A DNA stretch of 49,620 bases from an uncultured Acetatifactor sp. (GCF_910585425.1 NZ_CAJUCP010000013.1:59166-108785); one strand, 5' to 3'. Positions 6,709-15,564 are shown, counted from the first letter of the stretch. The notes: a model not told the origin generated them from the sequence alone. Translations and numbers: made by a program.

Positions 6709-7377
6709 ATGACGATAGAAGAAATGCTGGGCAAAGTTGACCACACACAGCTGAAGGCCTTCGCCACCTGGGAGGACATCAGGAAGCTCTGCGACGAGGC
6801 GGTGAAGTACCACACGGCCAGCGTATGCGTGCCGCCCTCCTATGTGAAGCGGATTCATGAGACCTACGGAGAGCAAATCAATATCTGCACGGTAGTAGGA
6901 TTCCCGCTGGGCTACAGCGTCACGGAAGCCAAGCTGGCGGAGACCCGCAAGGCCCTGGAAGAAGGCTGCGGTGAAATCGACATGGTGGTCAATATCGGGG
7001 ATGTGAAGAATGGGGATTTCGATAAGGTGGAGACGGAAATCCGTACTCTGAAGGAAGCCTGCGGGGAACATATCCTGAAGGTCATCATAGAGACCTGCTA
7101 CCTCACCGAGGCGGAGAAAATCGCCCTGTGCAGAGCCGTCACCAACGCCGGGGCGGACTACATCAAGACATCCACTGGCTTCGGCACAGGCGGGGCCACA
7201 AAGGAGGACGTGGAGCTGTTCAGAAAGCATATCGGCCCCGATGTGAAAATCAAAGCGGCAGGCGGCGTCTCCACCCTGGAGGATCTGGAGATGTTCCTCC
7301 GACTGGGGTGCGACCGGGTGGGAACTTCCAGAGCCGTGGGGCTGTACGAAGCGGCTTTCGGCGAAGGGAAACATTGA
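6709..7377 (+). CDS. deoC: Deoxyribose-phosphate aldolase
   Basis: Cleaves 2-deoxyribose-5-phosphate to acetaldehyde and glyceraldehyde-3-phosphate during deoxynucleoside catabolism. It has 222 residues, the usual length of the short DeoC class. The Schiff-base lysine is K153 in YIKTSTGFGTGGAT. The second active-site lysine is K182 in KIKAAGGV and the catalytic aspartate is D91 in EIDMVVNIG. ATG at 6709 follows TTGGAGG with normal spacing. In many Firmicutes deoC sits with deoxynucleoside transport genes; here it stands alone behind a palindromic element, so its control by deoxyribose phosphate cannot be inferred from the context. The neighbouring aminopeptidase starts 73 bases downstream. 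Confidence 0.96.
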   Translation: MTIEEMLGKVDHTQLKAFATWEDIRKLCDEAVKYHTASVCVPPSYVKRIHETYGEQINICTVVGFPLGYSVTEAKLAETRKALEEGCGEIDMVVNIGDVKNGDFDKVETEIRTLKEACGEHILKVIIETCYLTEAEKIALCRAVTNAGADYIKTSTGFGTGGATKEDVELFRKHIGPDVKIKAAGGVSTLEDLEMFLRLGCDRVGTSRAVGLYEAAFGEGKH

Positions 7378-7450
7378 CGGACATTAGCAGAATCGGTGTA
7401 TTCTTCCATTCATAAGATAGAGAGGACAAAGAGAAAGGCGGTAAAAGGAC

Positions 7451-9271
7451 ATGGAGAACACAGTCATCCAGGGCAGATTGGCTGCCCTGCGGAAAGCGAT
7501 GAAGGAGGCGGGAATCGACTACTACATGATTCCCACTGCGGACTTCCACAATTCCGAGTACGTGAACGACTATTTCAAGGTGAGGGAGTATTTCTGCGGT
7601 TTCACAGGCTCCAACGGCACCTTGGTAGTGTGGCAGGAGGGCGCGGGCCTTTGGACGGACGGGCGGTACTTCATCCAGGCGGAGCGGGAGCTGGCAGGCA
7701 CTACGGTAGAGCTGTTCCGCATGCGGGAGGAGGGCGTCCCCACCATCACGGAATTCCTGCAGAAGAACATGCAGAAGAGCCAGACCCTGGGCTTCGACGG
7801 CAGGGTGATATCCGCCCAGACAGGGAAAGAATACGAGGAGAAGCTTGCCGACAAGCAGATTTCCATCGCATACGCATCGGACCTGGCGGAGGGCATCTGG
7901 ACGGACAGGCCGGCGTTCCCGGCGGGGAAGGTCACTGTGCTGGACGAGGCGGTCGCCGGCAGGAGCTTCGAGGAGAAGCGGGGCGATGTGATGGAGAAGC
8001 TGGAGAAGGAAAACGCGGACGCATTCCTCCTGACCAAGCTGGACGATCTGATGTGGCTCTTCAATATCAGGGGCTGCGATGTGGAGTGCAATCCCGTGGC
8101 CATGTCCTACTGCTACCTGACAAAGGAGCGCAGCGTGCTGTTCATCCAGAGGAAAGTGCTGGATGACGGGGTGAGGGCTTACCTGGACAAAAAGGGCATA
8201 GAGATAGAAGATTACGAGAATGTAGTAGAGTTTCTGGGAGGCCTTTCCGCGGAGGGGAAGACATTGGTGGACGTGCGCCACTGCAGCTATGCACTGTACA
8301 AGACCCTGGCCCAGAAGCAGAAGCCGGTGGAGAAGAAGAACCCCACGGAGCTTCTGAAAGCCATCAAGAACCCGGTGGAGCTGGCCAACATGGAGAAGAT
8401 GTACCTGAAGGACAGCCTGGCCCTGACGAAGTTCATCTACTGGCTGAAGAAGAACATCGGAAAAGCAGAGATTACCGAGATCACCGCCGCGGATAAGCTG
8501 GAGGAGTTCCGCAGGGAGATTCCCGAGTGCCTGGGGCTGTCCTTCCCCACCATCGGCGGCTACAAGGCCAACGCGGCCATGATGCATTACGAGGCCACCC
8601 CGGAGAGCTTTGCCGTGCTGAAGCCGGAGGGGCTGTTCCTGGTGGACTCCGGCGGGCAGTACCTGGGGGCTACCACGGACGTGACCAGGACGATTGTTCT
8701 GGGGCCCATCTCCGATGAAATCAGGCAGCATTATACCGTGGTGGCCGCAGGGATGCTGCAGATGACCAATGCCAGATGGCTCCATGGGTGCACGGGACGG
8801 AACCTGGACATCCTGGCCCGCCAGCCCGTGTGGAATATAGGGTTGGACTATAAATGCGGCACCGGCCACGGCGTGGGCTATATCCTGAATGTGCACGAAG
8901 GGCCTCAGGGGCTTTCCTGGCAGTATGCGGAGGGGCGTCCGGAGGCTGTGATCGAGGAGGGCATGGATCTTACCAATGAGCCCGGCATCTATGTGGAGGG
9001 CAGCCACGGCATCCGGATTGAGAACGTGATGGTGGCCAAGAACGACGTGAAGAACGAGTACGGCCAGTTCATGCACTTCGAGACCCTCACCTGGGTCCCC
9101 ATCGACATGGAGGCCATCGACGAGAAGTACATGACCGAGACCCAGAGGGCCTATCTGTACAAGTACCAGCGGGAGGTCTATGAGAAGCTCTCCCCCTACC
9201 TGGATGACGAGGAGAAGGCATGGCTGCTGAAGGAGACCCGGGCGGACGGGACATTCTTCCTGAAGAACTGA
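7451..9271 (+). CDS. Xaa-Pro aminopeptidase (M24B, aminopeptidase P family)
   Basis: A cytoplasmic metallopeptidase that removes N-terminal residues preceding proline. The 606-residue protein is the long three-domain form. It has an N-terminal creatinase-like domain (about 1-135), a second creatinase-like domain (about 140-300), the pita-bread catalytic domain (about 310-540), and a C-terminal extension (about 540-606) that includes the motif WVPIDMEAID. The five metal ligands are present: D399 (FLVDSGGQY), D410 (TTDVTRT), H473 (GTGHGVGY), E510 (LTNEPGIY) and E544 (MHFETLTW). The ATG at 7451 lies downstream of AAAGGCGGTAAAAGG. No signal peptide. It is probably a monocistronic peptide-salvage gene; pckA downstream has its own promoter. 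Confidence 0.94.
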   Translation: MENTVIQGRLAALRKAMKEAGIDYYMIPTADFHNSEYVNDYFKVREYFCGFTGSNGTLVVWQEGAGLWTDGRYFIQAERELAGTTVELFRMREEGVPTITEFLQKNMQKSQTLGFDGRVISAQTGKEYEEKLADKQISIAYASDLAEGIWTDRPAFPAGKVTVLDEAVAGRSFEEKRGDVMEKLEKENADAFLLTKLDDLMWLFNIRGCDVECNPVAMSYCYLTKERSVLFIQRKVLDDGVRAYLDKKGIEIEDYENVVEFLGGLSAEGKTLVDVRHCSYALYKTLAQKQKPVEKKNPTELLKAIKNPVELANMEKMYLKDSLALTKFIYWLKKNIGKAEITEITAADKLEEFRREIPECLGLSFPTIGGYKANAAMMHYEATPESFAVLKPEGLFLVDSGGQYLGATTDVTRTIVLGPISDEIRQHYTVVAAGMLQMTNARWLHGCTGRNLDILARQPVWNIGLDYKCGTGHGVGYILNVHEGPQGLSWQYAEGRPEAVIEEGMDLTNEPGIYVEGSHGIRIENVMVAKNDVKNEYGQFMHFETLTWVPIDMEAIDEKYMTETQRAYLYKYQREVYEKLSPYLDDEEKAWLLKETRADGTFFLKN

Positions 9272-9318
9272 ATAAGCGGACAGGTTTATTAAATCGTTAT
9301 AAAATATACTTCGCTTTC

Positions 9319-9347
9319 TTGACTTTTGAAACCAGTTTTGAGATAAT
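9319..9347 (+). promoter_or_regulatory. Strong promoter of pckA
   Basis: TTGACT (9319-9324), a 17-nt spacer, GATAAT (9342-9347). The inferred 70-nt leader contains a small GC hairpin (CCGGC 9375-9379 with GCCGG 9383-9387), and a full TAAGGAGG lies nine bases before the ATG. Confidence 0.75.
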
Positions 9348-9424
9348 AAAAAGGATAAGGGAACCAATCACCTTCCGGCCCTGCCGGGAGAGTAGGAAAT
9401 ACCATTTTAAGGAGGACGATACCA

Positions 9425-11122
9425 ATGTCAACAAAAGCGTATTACCCCATTTCTGAGATCGGCGCCGGCAAGCCCGGTTTCAGCAAGACACGCTCCATCA
9501 TCGAGGGCGCTTTCTACGGCAACAACGTAGTAAAGGTGAACACCCTGAAGGAAGCATATGAGCTGGCCAAGAATTCTCCCGGAACCATCGTTACCGATAT
9601 GCCGGTGCACCGCGCCGAGGAGATCGGTCTGGAGAAGGACGCGAAGGTTCTGCTGTTCAACGACGGCGCCGTAACCGGACGCTACGCCCAGGCCCGCCGC
9701 ATCAAGGGAGAGCCCGGCGTGGACGCTGCCAAGCTTGACAAGGTCGTCATGGACGCCATCTACAAGACCCGCTGGCAGACCCTGTACCATGTGGAGTGCT
9801 TCATCGGTCTGGATCCCGAGTTCATGGCGAAGGCCCATCTGCTGATTCCCGAAGGGGAAGAGAACATCATGTACAACTGGATGCTGAACTTCCAGTACAT
9901 GTCCGACACCTATGTGAAGATGTACAAGGAGTCCCAGCCCATCGGCGGCGGCAAGGAGCCCGACATCTATATCTTCTCCAATCCTCAGTGGGCGCCTACT
10001 CCCAGCCCTGATGTGGACTACAGCTGCTTAAGCGACGACCTGACCCTGTGCTATTTCGACACGGATCAGAACTGCGCAGCCATCCTGGGCATGAAGTATT
10101 TCGGCGAGCACAAGAAGGGCACACTTACCATGGCGTGGGCTATGGCCAACAGGAACGGCTACGCTTCCTGCCACGGCGGACAGAAGGAATACCTGCTGGC
10201 TGACGGCAGCAAGTTCGTGGCTTCCGTATACGGCCTGTCCGGATCCGGCAAGTCCACCCTGACCCATGCGAAGCACGGCGGCAAGTACGAGATCAAGGTG
10301 CTCCATGACGACGCTTTCATCATCAACACCGATACCTGCGCTTCCGTAGCCCTGGAGCCTACTTATTTCGACAAGACAGCCGATTATCCCACAGGCTGCC
10401 CTGACAACACCTTCCTGCTCACCGCCCAGAACTGCTCCGCTACCCTGGACGAGGATGGCAAGGTGCAGCTGGTCACCGAGGACATCCGGAACGGCAATGG
10501 CCGCGCCATCAAGTCCAAGCTCTGGAGCCCCAACCGCGTGGACAAGATCGACGCTCCCGTGAACGCCATCTTCTGGATTATGAAGGATCCCACCATCCCG
10601 CCCGTAGTGAAGCTCAAGGGCGCTGCGCTGGCATCCGTCATGGGCGCTACTTTGGCCACCAAGACATCCACCGCAGAGCGCGTGGCTGCCGGCACGGACA
10701 TGAACGCCCTGCGCATCGTTCCCTATGCCAACCCCTTCAGGACTTATCCTCTGGTGAACGACTACGAGAAGTTCAAGAAGCTGGTTGAGGAGAAGAACGT
10801 TGACTGCTACATCATCAACACCGGCGACTTCATGGGCAAGAAGGTGAAGCCCGCCGATACCCTCGGCATCCTGGAGTCCATCGTGGAGAAGAAGGCCAGC
10901 TTCAAGCAGTGGGGGCCTTTCGGAGATATCGAGATCATGGATTGGGAAGGCTTCACTCCCGACCTTGGCGACAAGGAGTATGTGAAGGCCCTGCAGGGCG
11001 CCATGCAGAACCGTGTGGACGCTGTGGAAGGCTTCGCTACCAAGAAGGAAGGCTACGACAAGCTGCCTGACGAGGCTCTGGCTGCTCTGAAGAAGATCGT
11101 GGACGAGGCTGCAAGCCTGTAA
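9425..11122 (+). CDS. pckA: Phosphoenolpyruvate carboxykinase (ATP)
   Basis: Interconverts oxaloacetate + ATP and PEP + CO2 + ADP; in gut clostridia it may work in the carboxylating direction during fermentation as well as in gluconeogenesis. It has 565 residues, slightly longer than the E. coli enzyme. The kinase-1a P-loop is GLSGSGKST (residues 270-278), followed by VLHDDAFIIN with the metal-binding acids, and NGNGRAIKSKLWSPNRVD matches the family core. Codon choice is visibly more restricted than in neighbouring genes (C- or G-ending optimal codons such as AAG, GGC, ATC), as expected of a highly expressed gene. It has its own promoter and is closed by a strong terminator at 11190-11235, so it is monocistronic. 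Confidence 0.96.
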   Translation: MSTKAYYPISEIGAGKPGFSKTRSIIEGAFYGNNVVKVNTLKEAYELAKNSPGTIVTDMPVHRAEEIGLEKDAKVLLFNDGAVTGRYAQARRIKGEPGVDAAKLDKVVMDAIYKTRWQTLYHVECFIGLDPEFMAKAHLLIPEGEENIMYNWMLNFQYMSDTYVKMYKESQPIGGGKEPDIYIFSNPQWAPTPSPDVDYSCLSDDLTLCYFDTDQNCAAILGMKYFGEHKKGTLTMAWAMANRNGYASCHGGQKEYLLADGSKFVASVYGLSGSGKSTLTHAKHGGKYEIKVLHDDAFIINTDTCASVALEPTYFDKTADYPTGCPDNTFLLTAQNCSATLDEDGKVQLVTEDIRNGNGRAIKSKLWSPNRVDKIDAPVNAIFWIMKDPTIPPVVKLKGAALASVMGATLATKTSTAERVAAGTDMNALRIVPYANPFRTYPLVNDYEKFKKLVEEKNVDCYIINTGDFMGKKVKPADTLGILESIVEKKASFKQWGPFGDIEIMDWEGFTPDLGDKEYVKALQGAMQNRVDAVEGFATKKEGYDKLPDEALAALKKIVDEAASL

Positions 11123-11151
11123 TCATGAGTAAATTGACGGTAAACTCCAGT

Positions 11152-11172
11152 CACCCGCAGACACTGCGGGTG
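11152..11172 (+). other. Perfect 8-bp hairpin after pckA
   Basis: CACCCGCA (11152-11159) and TGCGGGTG (11165-11172) form a perfect stem with a 5-nt loop (GACAC), 30 bases after the pckA stop. No U-run follows. It probably protects the mRNA 3' end or acts together with the true terminator 18 bases further on. Confidence 0.5.
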
Positions 11173-11189
11173 GCGGACGGAAAGTAAGA

Positions 11190-11235
11190 AAGACCGCTGC
11201 ACAGGCGTTAGGTACGCTGGTGCGGCGGTCTTTTT
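11190..11235 (+). terminator. Bidirectional intrinsic terminator between pckA and the ATPase gene
   Basis: AAGACCGC (from 11190) pairs with GCGGTCTT, with further interrupted pairing inward; T5 follows on the + strand. On the minus strand the same stem is followed by TCTTTCTTA, so it can also end the convergent ATPase transcript, whose stop is at 11252. Confidence 0.8.
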
Positions 11236-11251
11236 GGAAAAGGAGCTGCCC

Positions 11252-12580
11252 CTATAAAAAGGGCAGCATATAAATGGGCAGACAGATAATGTCCTCCTCT
11301 TTTCTGAAATCTTTTGTATAGACCAGATAGCGTTCCAGGATTCGGTCTGAATACTTCGCTGTGAACGCGTCCAGCGAGGCATGGGTTCTATAGCCTGAGG
11401 ATTTCAGTTCCAGGGGGCAGATTTTATTCTTCCGGGCCAGGAGGAAATCGATTTCGTAATTGTGCTTTGTCTTTTCGTTCAAAAAGGTATAATAATAAAG
11501 CTCGTTTCCGCTGGCGGTCAGAATCTGGGCTGCCATATTTTCATAGAGATATCCCAGATTGACGCTGAGCGTATCGCTCAGCAGCTTTTCGTAGATGCTG
11601 TTTTCCGTGAAATCCCGGTCTTTGAACATAAGCGAGGTAAAAAGCCCCGTGTCCGCAAGATACATTTTGAAACGCCGCAGATCCCGGGTCGTGGCCATCC
11701 CCGCATTGGGATCGTTGGTATGGTAAGAGACCAGCACGGTTCTGGAATCCTTCATCTCGGAAATAAGTTCCAGAATCGTATCGGCGCGCTCATGCTCCAG
11801 GACAGTGGAAACCTGGTAACGGGACGCGTTTCGGGAAAGCTGCGACGGTATGGAATCAAACAAAAGAGAGATTCTTCCTGTAGGATCTATTTTCCGGAAG
11901 TCATCTTCATAAAGGGTCAGGATATCTCTTTTCACCTGATCCACCTTTCTGAAATTATTGGTTTCGATATATTCTGCTACAGCCTGGGGCATTCCGCCTA
12001 CGAGCATATACAGGCGGAAATTCCGCATCAGCTTTCGGTTAAGCTGGTCGCCGAGAGGTTTTTTCAGAACGAAGGCTTTCTGCAGCAGCCCCGCAGTGGT
12101 ATCGTCGCCAGTTGCCCATAGGAACTCTTCGTAATCCATGGGGTACATGTTGATTTTGCGCTCTTCGCTTGGAATCAGGATATCTTTCACGTTCCGCCGT
12201 ATGGAAATCAGGGAGCCGGTTTCTATATAATCATAGCGGTGGTCCCGGACGAGAGCTTTGACAGCCTGTCTGGCGGATGGGCAGAACTGTACCTCGTCAA
12301 AGACGATTAGGGAATTGCGTTCATGGAGATCGGTTTTATACTGTAGCTGCAGCTGGAGGAACAGATAATCCAAATCCGATAAATCCGAAAACAGCTCTCT
12401 GATTCCGGCGGAAGCGGTGGAGAAGTCGATAAGGATATAGCTTTTGTATTCTCTTTTGGCGAACTCCTCCACGATGGTGGATTTGCCGACCCGTCTGGGC
12501 CCTTCTATAAGCAGGGCGGTCTTACCGTCGGATTCGGCTTTCCATGTGGACAGTTTGCCGTATATTTTTCTTTTATACAT
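11252..12580 (-). CDS. AAA-type ATPase with C-terminal DUF4143 (nuclease-fold-like) domain
   Basis: A 442-residue member of the AAA_14/DUF4143 family, common in bacteria and archaea and of unknown cellular function. Walker A is GPRRVGKST (27-35) and Walker B is SLIVFDEVQF; a sensor-type TGS (ETGSLIS) follows. The C-terminal DUF4143 region carries YEIDFLLARKNKICPLELKSS, an E/D..ExK arrangement resembling a restriction-like nuclease core. The gene starts with ATG at 12580, nine bases after AAAGGAG. It sits at the edge of a lower-GC accessory island. A 92-bp piece of its 3' part (11367-11458) is duplicated at 17619-17710 within another gene. Such ATPases often travel with mobile DNA; a defence or toxin-like role is only speculation. 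Confidence 0.88.
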   Translation of the reverse strand: MYKRKIYGKLSTWKAESDGKTALLIEGPRRVGKSTIVEEFAKREYKSYILIDFSTASAGIRELFSDLSDLDYLFLQLQLQYKTDLHERNSLIVFDEVQFCPSARQAVKALVRDHRYDYIETGSLISIRRNVKDILIPSEERKINMYPMDYEEFLWATGDDTTAGLLQKAFVLKKPLGDQLNRKLMRNFRLYMLVGGMPQAVAEYIETNNFRKVDQVKRDILTLYEDDFRKIDPTGRISLLFDSIPSQLSRNASRYQVSTVLEHERADTILELISEMKDSRTVLVSYHTNDPNAGMATTRDLRRFKMYLADTGLFTSLMFKDRDFTENSIYEKLLSDTLSVNLGYLYENMAAQILTASGNELYYYTFLNEKTKHNYEIDFLLARKNKICPLELKSSGYRTHASLDAFTAKYSDRILERYLVYTKDFRKEEDIICLPIYMLPFL

Positions 12581-12618
12581 GATACATCTCCTTTCCGTCG
12601 GGTCTTCGACTCAATTTC

Positions 12619-12689
12619 CGTTATTTTTTTAAGACAAATTTCCTGCACTACCGTTATTTTTGCTTTCCTATTTTACCACACTACCGTTA
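12619..12689 (-). promoter_or_regulatory. Three spaced CCGTTA repeats upstream of the ATPase gene
   Basis: CCGTTATTTTT-like words occur at 12619, 12651 and 12684 (the last as CCGTTAATTTT), spaced 32 and 33 bp apart, about three helical turns. On the minus strand they read AAAATAACGG and lie in the ATPase promoter region; a TAAAAT lies between the two distal copies. The spacing suggests binding sites for a protein on one face of the helix. No regulator is identified. Confidence 0.4.
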
Positions 12690-12926
12690 ATTTTCAGGTA
12701 GAATCCGCTATTTGTCTCTTTGTTCCTTAATTCAGGCGCTTTATCAGAAGCTCAAGGGGATTGTGCTTTAGTCCATCGCGGAGGTCATGCGCTGCCTGGA
12801 GGCCTTTGCTTTTGACGAGACGGAGGTAGTACAGGTCAGCGTGGCAGATCGCGCCATCCCGTGCAATGCACATGTCAAATTCCAATCCCTCAAAATTCAG
12901 GATAGGATCAGCCTTGCGTACAGCAA
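12690..12926 (-). other. Gap between ATPase and XRE genes; holds a possible small reading frame
   Basis: On the minus strand a frame stays open up to a TAA at 12727-12729, translating to a plausible charged segment (ICHADLYYLRLVKSKGLQ, then HDLRDGLKHNPLELLIKRLN). The only ATG is at 12873, which would give 48 residues without a clear ribosome binding site. The open frame continues upstream into the XRE gene in another phase. It may be the tail of a lost or frameshifted gene or a small protein translated by coupling to the XRE gene. I do not recognise the family, and it could be chance. Confidence 0.3.
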
Positions 12927-13262
12927 TCAGGGCTTGTACGTTTGCAAGAGCTTCTGCTGAGTGTTGAGCAGCTCTCTTGCCATCAGCAAAAGATACTGCT
13001 GTGTCTCCGGAGCCAGATGGCTGAATATATCGGTGAACTCTTTTTCGTAAGGAGAGGATAGGAACATGCTGCCTTCCCCTGTCAAGAACCAGTTTTCGTC
13101 TACGTGAAAGGAGGAACAGATTACCTTCACATATTTATCAGCCAATGGCCGATTTCCGCTTTCAATCATGGAGTATGCGGTCTGGGTAATCCCTAAGTGC
13201 TTTGCGAAGTCGGTCTGATTGAGCCCCAGCGCCTTGCGTATCTCTTTTAAGCGATGGATCAT
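12927..13262 (-). CDS. XRE-family HTH transcriptional regulator
   Basis: A 111-residue repressor-like protein. The N-terminal helix-turn-helix spans about residues 5-60 (LKEIRKALGLNQTDFAKHLGIT, then TAYSMIESGNRPLADKYV). The C-terminal part (65-111) matches the short tail of phage or mobile-element XRE proteins (WFLTGEGSMF, then APETQQYLLLMARELLNTQQ). The ATG at 13262 is preceded by GGGAGG. A 20-bp palindrome (13276-13295) lies 14 bases upstream of the start codon, a position suited to autorepression. The gene borders the left edge of the decayed glycan cluster and is divergent from it. Its targets beyond its own promoter are not evident. Confidence 0.88.
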   Translation of the reverse strand: MIHRLKEIRKALGLNQTDFAKHLGITQTAYSMIESGNRPLADKYVKVICSSFHVDENWFLTGEGSMFLSSPYEKEFTDIFSHLAPETQQYLLLMARELLNTQQKLLQTYKP

Positions 13263-13275
13263 AGAAATACCTCCC

Positions 13276-13295
13276 AGTGATATTGTAATATCACT
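13276..13295. promoter_or_regulatory. Palindromic operator between XRE gene and glycan cluster
   Basis: AGTGATATT and AATATCACT are perfect 9-bp arms around a 2-nt centre. A further GTGATAAA half-site (minus strand) lies immediately adjacent. Location in the leader of the XRE gene makes it the probable binding site of that regulator; it also lies 50 bases upstream of the divergent glycosyltransferase remnant. Confidence 0.65.
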
Positions 13296-13345
13296 TTATC
13301 ACAAAAAATATTTACAGACAAGCATTAAAATATCCAGGTACGGGG

Positions 13346-14504
13346 ATGTACCTGCATCATTTTTCAGATTGGCTTTCAAGTTCGGAAATAAATGAGATGA
13401 TAAATGGCAAGAGCGTGGCTATTGACGCAAGGATGATTGAAATGTCAGGTATTGGCACATATGTGCAGCATCTGATGGGGCAGGGAATATATGATTATGC
13501 TCTTGGAACAGAAGAAACAATCCGAAAATATGATGACGAAGTAGTGGTTATTCTGTATGACGCGCCAATATATAGCCTGAAAGAACAGCTGCTTTTTCCC
13601 AATAAAGACGTGAAGAGGGCAGGGATTTCATTGATCCATTTTCCCCATTATAATGTTCCGGCCAGCTATTCCGGCAGATTCCTGGCAACGATTCATGACA
13701 TGACACATATCATTCTGCTGGAAATGTTCGGAAATAGGATGCTTGGGAACAGGTTGAAGAGCTGCTATGCGCATTTTCTGATGAAACATGCCGTTAGGAA
13801 TGCTATGCATATTTTTACCGTTTCACAGAATTCCAAAAAAAGATATTTGCGAGACCTTTGGCATCTGCCAGGACAGAGTCACCATTACATATAATGCGGC
13901 AAGCCGGGAATTTGTCTCAAAGGATAGGGCGGAGCCGGAATATTTATATGCCCGCTTCTCCATTCCGAGAAATAAAAAAATATTGCTTTACGTGGGCAAT
14001 TTAAAAGCACATAAGAACCTGTCAAGATTATTGGAAGCGTTCTCGAAAATCAATGATGATAAGAGGATGGTTCTGCTTCTTGTGGGAAAAGCGTTTTCGG
14101 GCCATGAACTGAAAGGGCGGGAGGAGGAACTGAAAATTGAAGGCGAGGTGATTCATACGGGAGTGGTACAGAAGGAAGAACTGGTCGATTTGTACAACCT
14201 AGCGGATGTATTCGTATTTCCTTCTCTTTACGAAGGCTTTGGCATACCGCTGCTGGAAGCTATGGCCTGCGGTACGCCGGTTGTATGTTCGAACAGTTCC
14301 TCTATACCTGAGGTGGCAGGTGATGCCGCTATGATGTTCGACCCATACGATGCTGAGGAAATGGGGAAAGCCATAAAGGACATGCTGGATATGGACGCAG
14401 CGGAATATATTGCCAGGGGGAGGGAAAGGGCAGGCAGATTTGTATGGGGCGACGCTGTGGCGAGCGTGAAAAAGGAGATAGTGCGCTGCCTGGGTGAAAT
14501 ATGA
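13346..14504 (+). pseudogene. GT4-family glycosyltransferase, frameshifted at an A7 tract
   Basis: The gene encodes a family 4 glycosyltransferase similar to those that add mannose or rhamnose in polysaccharide clusters. The N-terminal half (13346 to about 13840; IDARMIEMSGIGTYV, LIHFPHYNVP, IHDMTH) is in one frame. The C-terminal half (about 13830-14504; ILLYVGNLKAHKNL, LYEGFGIPLLEAMACGTPVV with the EX7E motif) is in another. The two join seamlessly if one A is removed from the run of seven at 13835-13841: FTVSQNSKK continues into DICETFGICQDRV. The probable start is the ATG at 13397 (MINGKSVAIDAR), but no strong ribosome binding site is visible. The stop overlaps the next start (ATGA). A reversible slippage tract, decay or a sequencing error are all possible. 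Confidence 0.8.
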
Positions 14505-15005
14505 GCTCCATTCAGAAGAACGTTGTCTCCGCGGCGGTAAGAGGAATCGTGCAGATTGTCTTTCCGGCCATAACCATCGCCTATGTTTCCAGGATACTGA
14601 ATCCGGACGGCATTGGAAAGATTAATTTTTCGAATACTTTTGTGAGTTATTTCATTTTGTTGGGTGGATTGGGAATCAACAGATACGGAACCCGGGAGGG
14701 CGCAAAACGTAGAAAGAATCCGGCTGCCGTGAGCCAGCTGGCCGCTGAGCTCCTGGCAATCAACGGGTTCATGACTGTGGTTTCCATAGCGCTTTTTGCC
14801 ATTGTGGTCTTGTGCGCCGAACAGACGGAAGCTTACAGAAACATATTGCTGATTTATGGGTTTGCCATACCCTTAAGCGCGCTGAGCATGGAATGGCTTT
14901 ATTATTCCATGGAAGACTATCCCTATATTACAAAGCGCATTACCTTCTGCAAGACATTGGGGTTTGCCTGCGTGTTCCTGTTCGTCAGGTGCCGCTGGCC
15001 TTTTT
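14501..15005 (+). pseudogene. Truncated polysaccharide flippase (Wzx-like) remnant
   Basis: The N-terminal part of an oligosaccharide flippase (polysaccharide synthase family): SSIQKNVVSAAVRGIVQIVFPAITIAYVSRIL and later YGTREGAKRRK are typical, with four or five membrane segments over about 160 residues. Full-length relatives have about 450-500 residues with 12-14 segments. After about residue 160 (FCKTLGFACVFLFV) the family resemblance stops, and the frame ends at 15034 in a meaningless Cys/Trp-rich tail. From about 14985 another frame encodes the end of a polymerase-like protein. A deletion of roughly 2 kb covering the end of wzx and most of wzy explains this. The start ATG at 14501 overlaps the preceding gene's TGA, so the genes were translationally coupled. 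Confidence 0.75.
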
Positions 15006-15552
15006 TGCCCTGTATGGCGCGCTGTGGGTGCTGAACGAGAAGACAGATCTTGTCCAGGTCTACCTCTCGGGCTCCGGCCTGTTCGGGACACCGGCCCATT
15101 CCAGCCTGGAAAGATGGACGAGGATTGGATGGATGTGGAGATGCATTAAAGAGGCTCATTTTTGGGAAGGGACAAGCCTGGGCGGCATTGACCCGGTTCT
15201 CTGCATGCGGCAGGGGATTCCGTATGCTCCGGACTTGAACGGTAAGGCAATCAATGTGTCGCTGGAGATATGGATGGCCACAGGGGCGGCGGGTCTTTTA
15301 TTGTTCCTTGGCTTTTTGTTCTATATTTCCTGCTGGTTCCCCTATAAGAAATGCAGGGATGCCAGGGAGAAGGAATTGCTGATGGCGTTTGTATGGGGGC
15401 TGGCGGTACAGTTTGCCGTTCTGCAGATTAACCAGAATATTTTGAGGGTATATTTCTGGTTTTCAATCGCAATGGTGATGGCAATCGAAAGCAGGATTCA
15501 TCATAGCGGAAAACACATGGACAGCCACGGGGGCAGGGGTCAAATATCATAG
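14985..15552 (+). pseudogene. C-terminal remnant of an O-antigen-polymerase-like (Wzy/WaaL) protein
   Basis: The frame encodes a segment with SLERWTRIGWMW, then EGTSLGGIDP, NVSLEIWMATGAAGLLLFLGFLFYI and a further hydrophobic helix (FVWGLAVQFAVLQ) near the end. This matches the periplasmic-loop/last-helices part of Wzy/WaaL-type ligases and polymerases (S.R...W..A and the E/D-rich loop). It lacks the eight or so helices expected before it. The upstream boundary is the deletion joint with the flippase remnant. It stops at 15550-15552, seven bases before the next gene's region. The product cannot be functional in this form. Confidence 0.65.
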
Positions 15553-15564
15553 CGAGGTGTGGAA

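Noticed and set aside
7250..9367. A 705-codon minus-strand frame across the aminopeptidase P gene
   Set aside because: Antisense shadow of a gene with all metal ligands intact; His/Leu/Val-rich translation with no domain.
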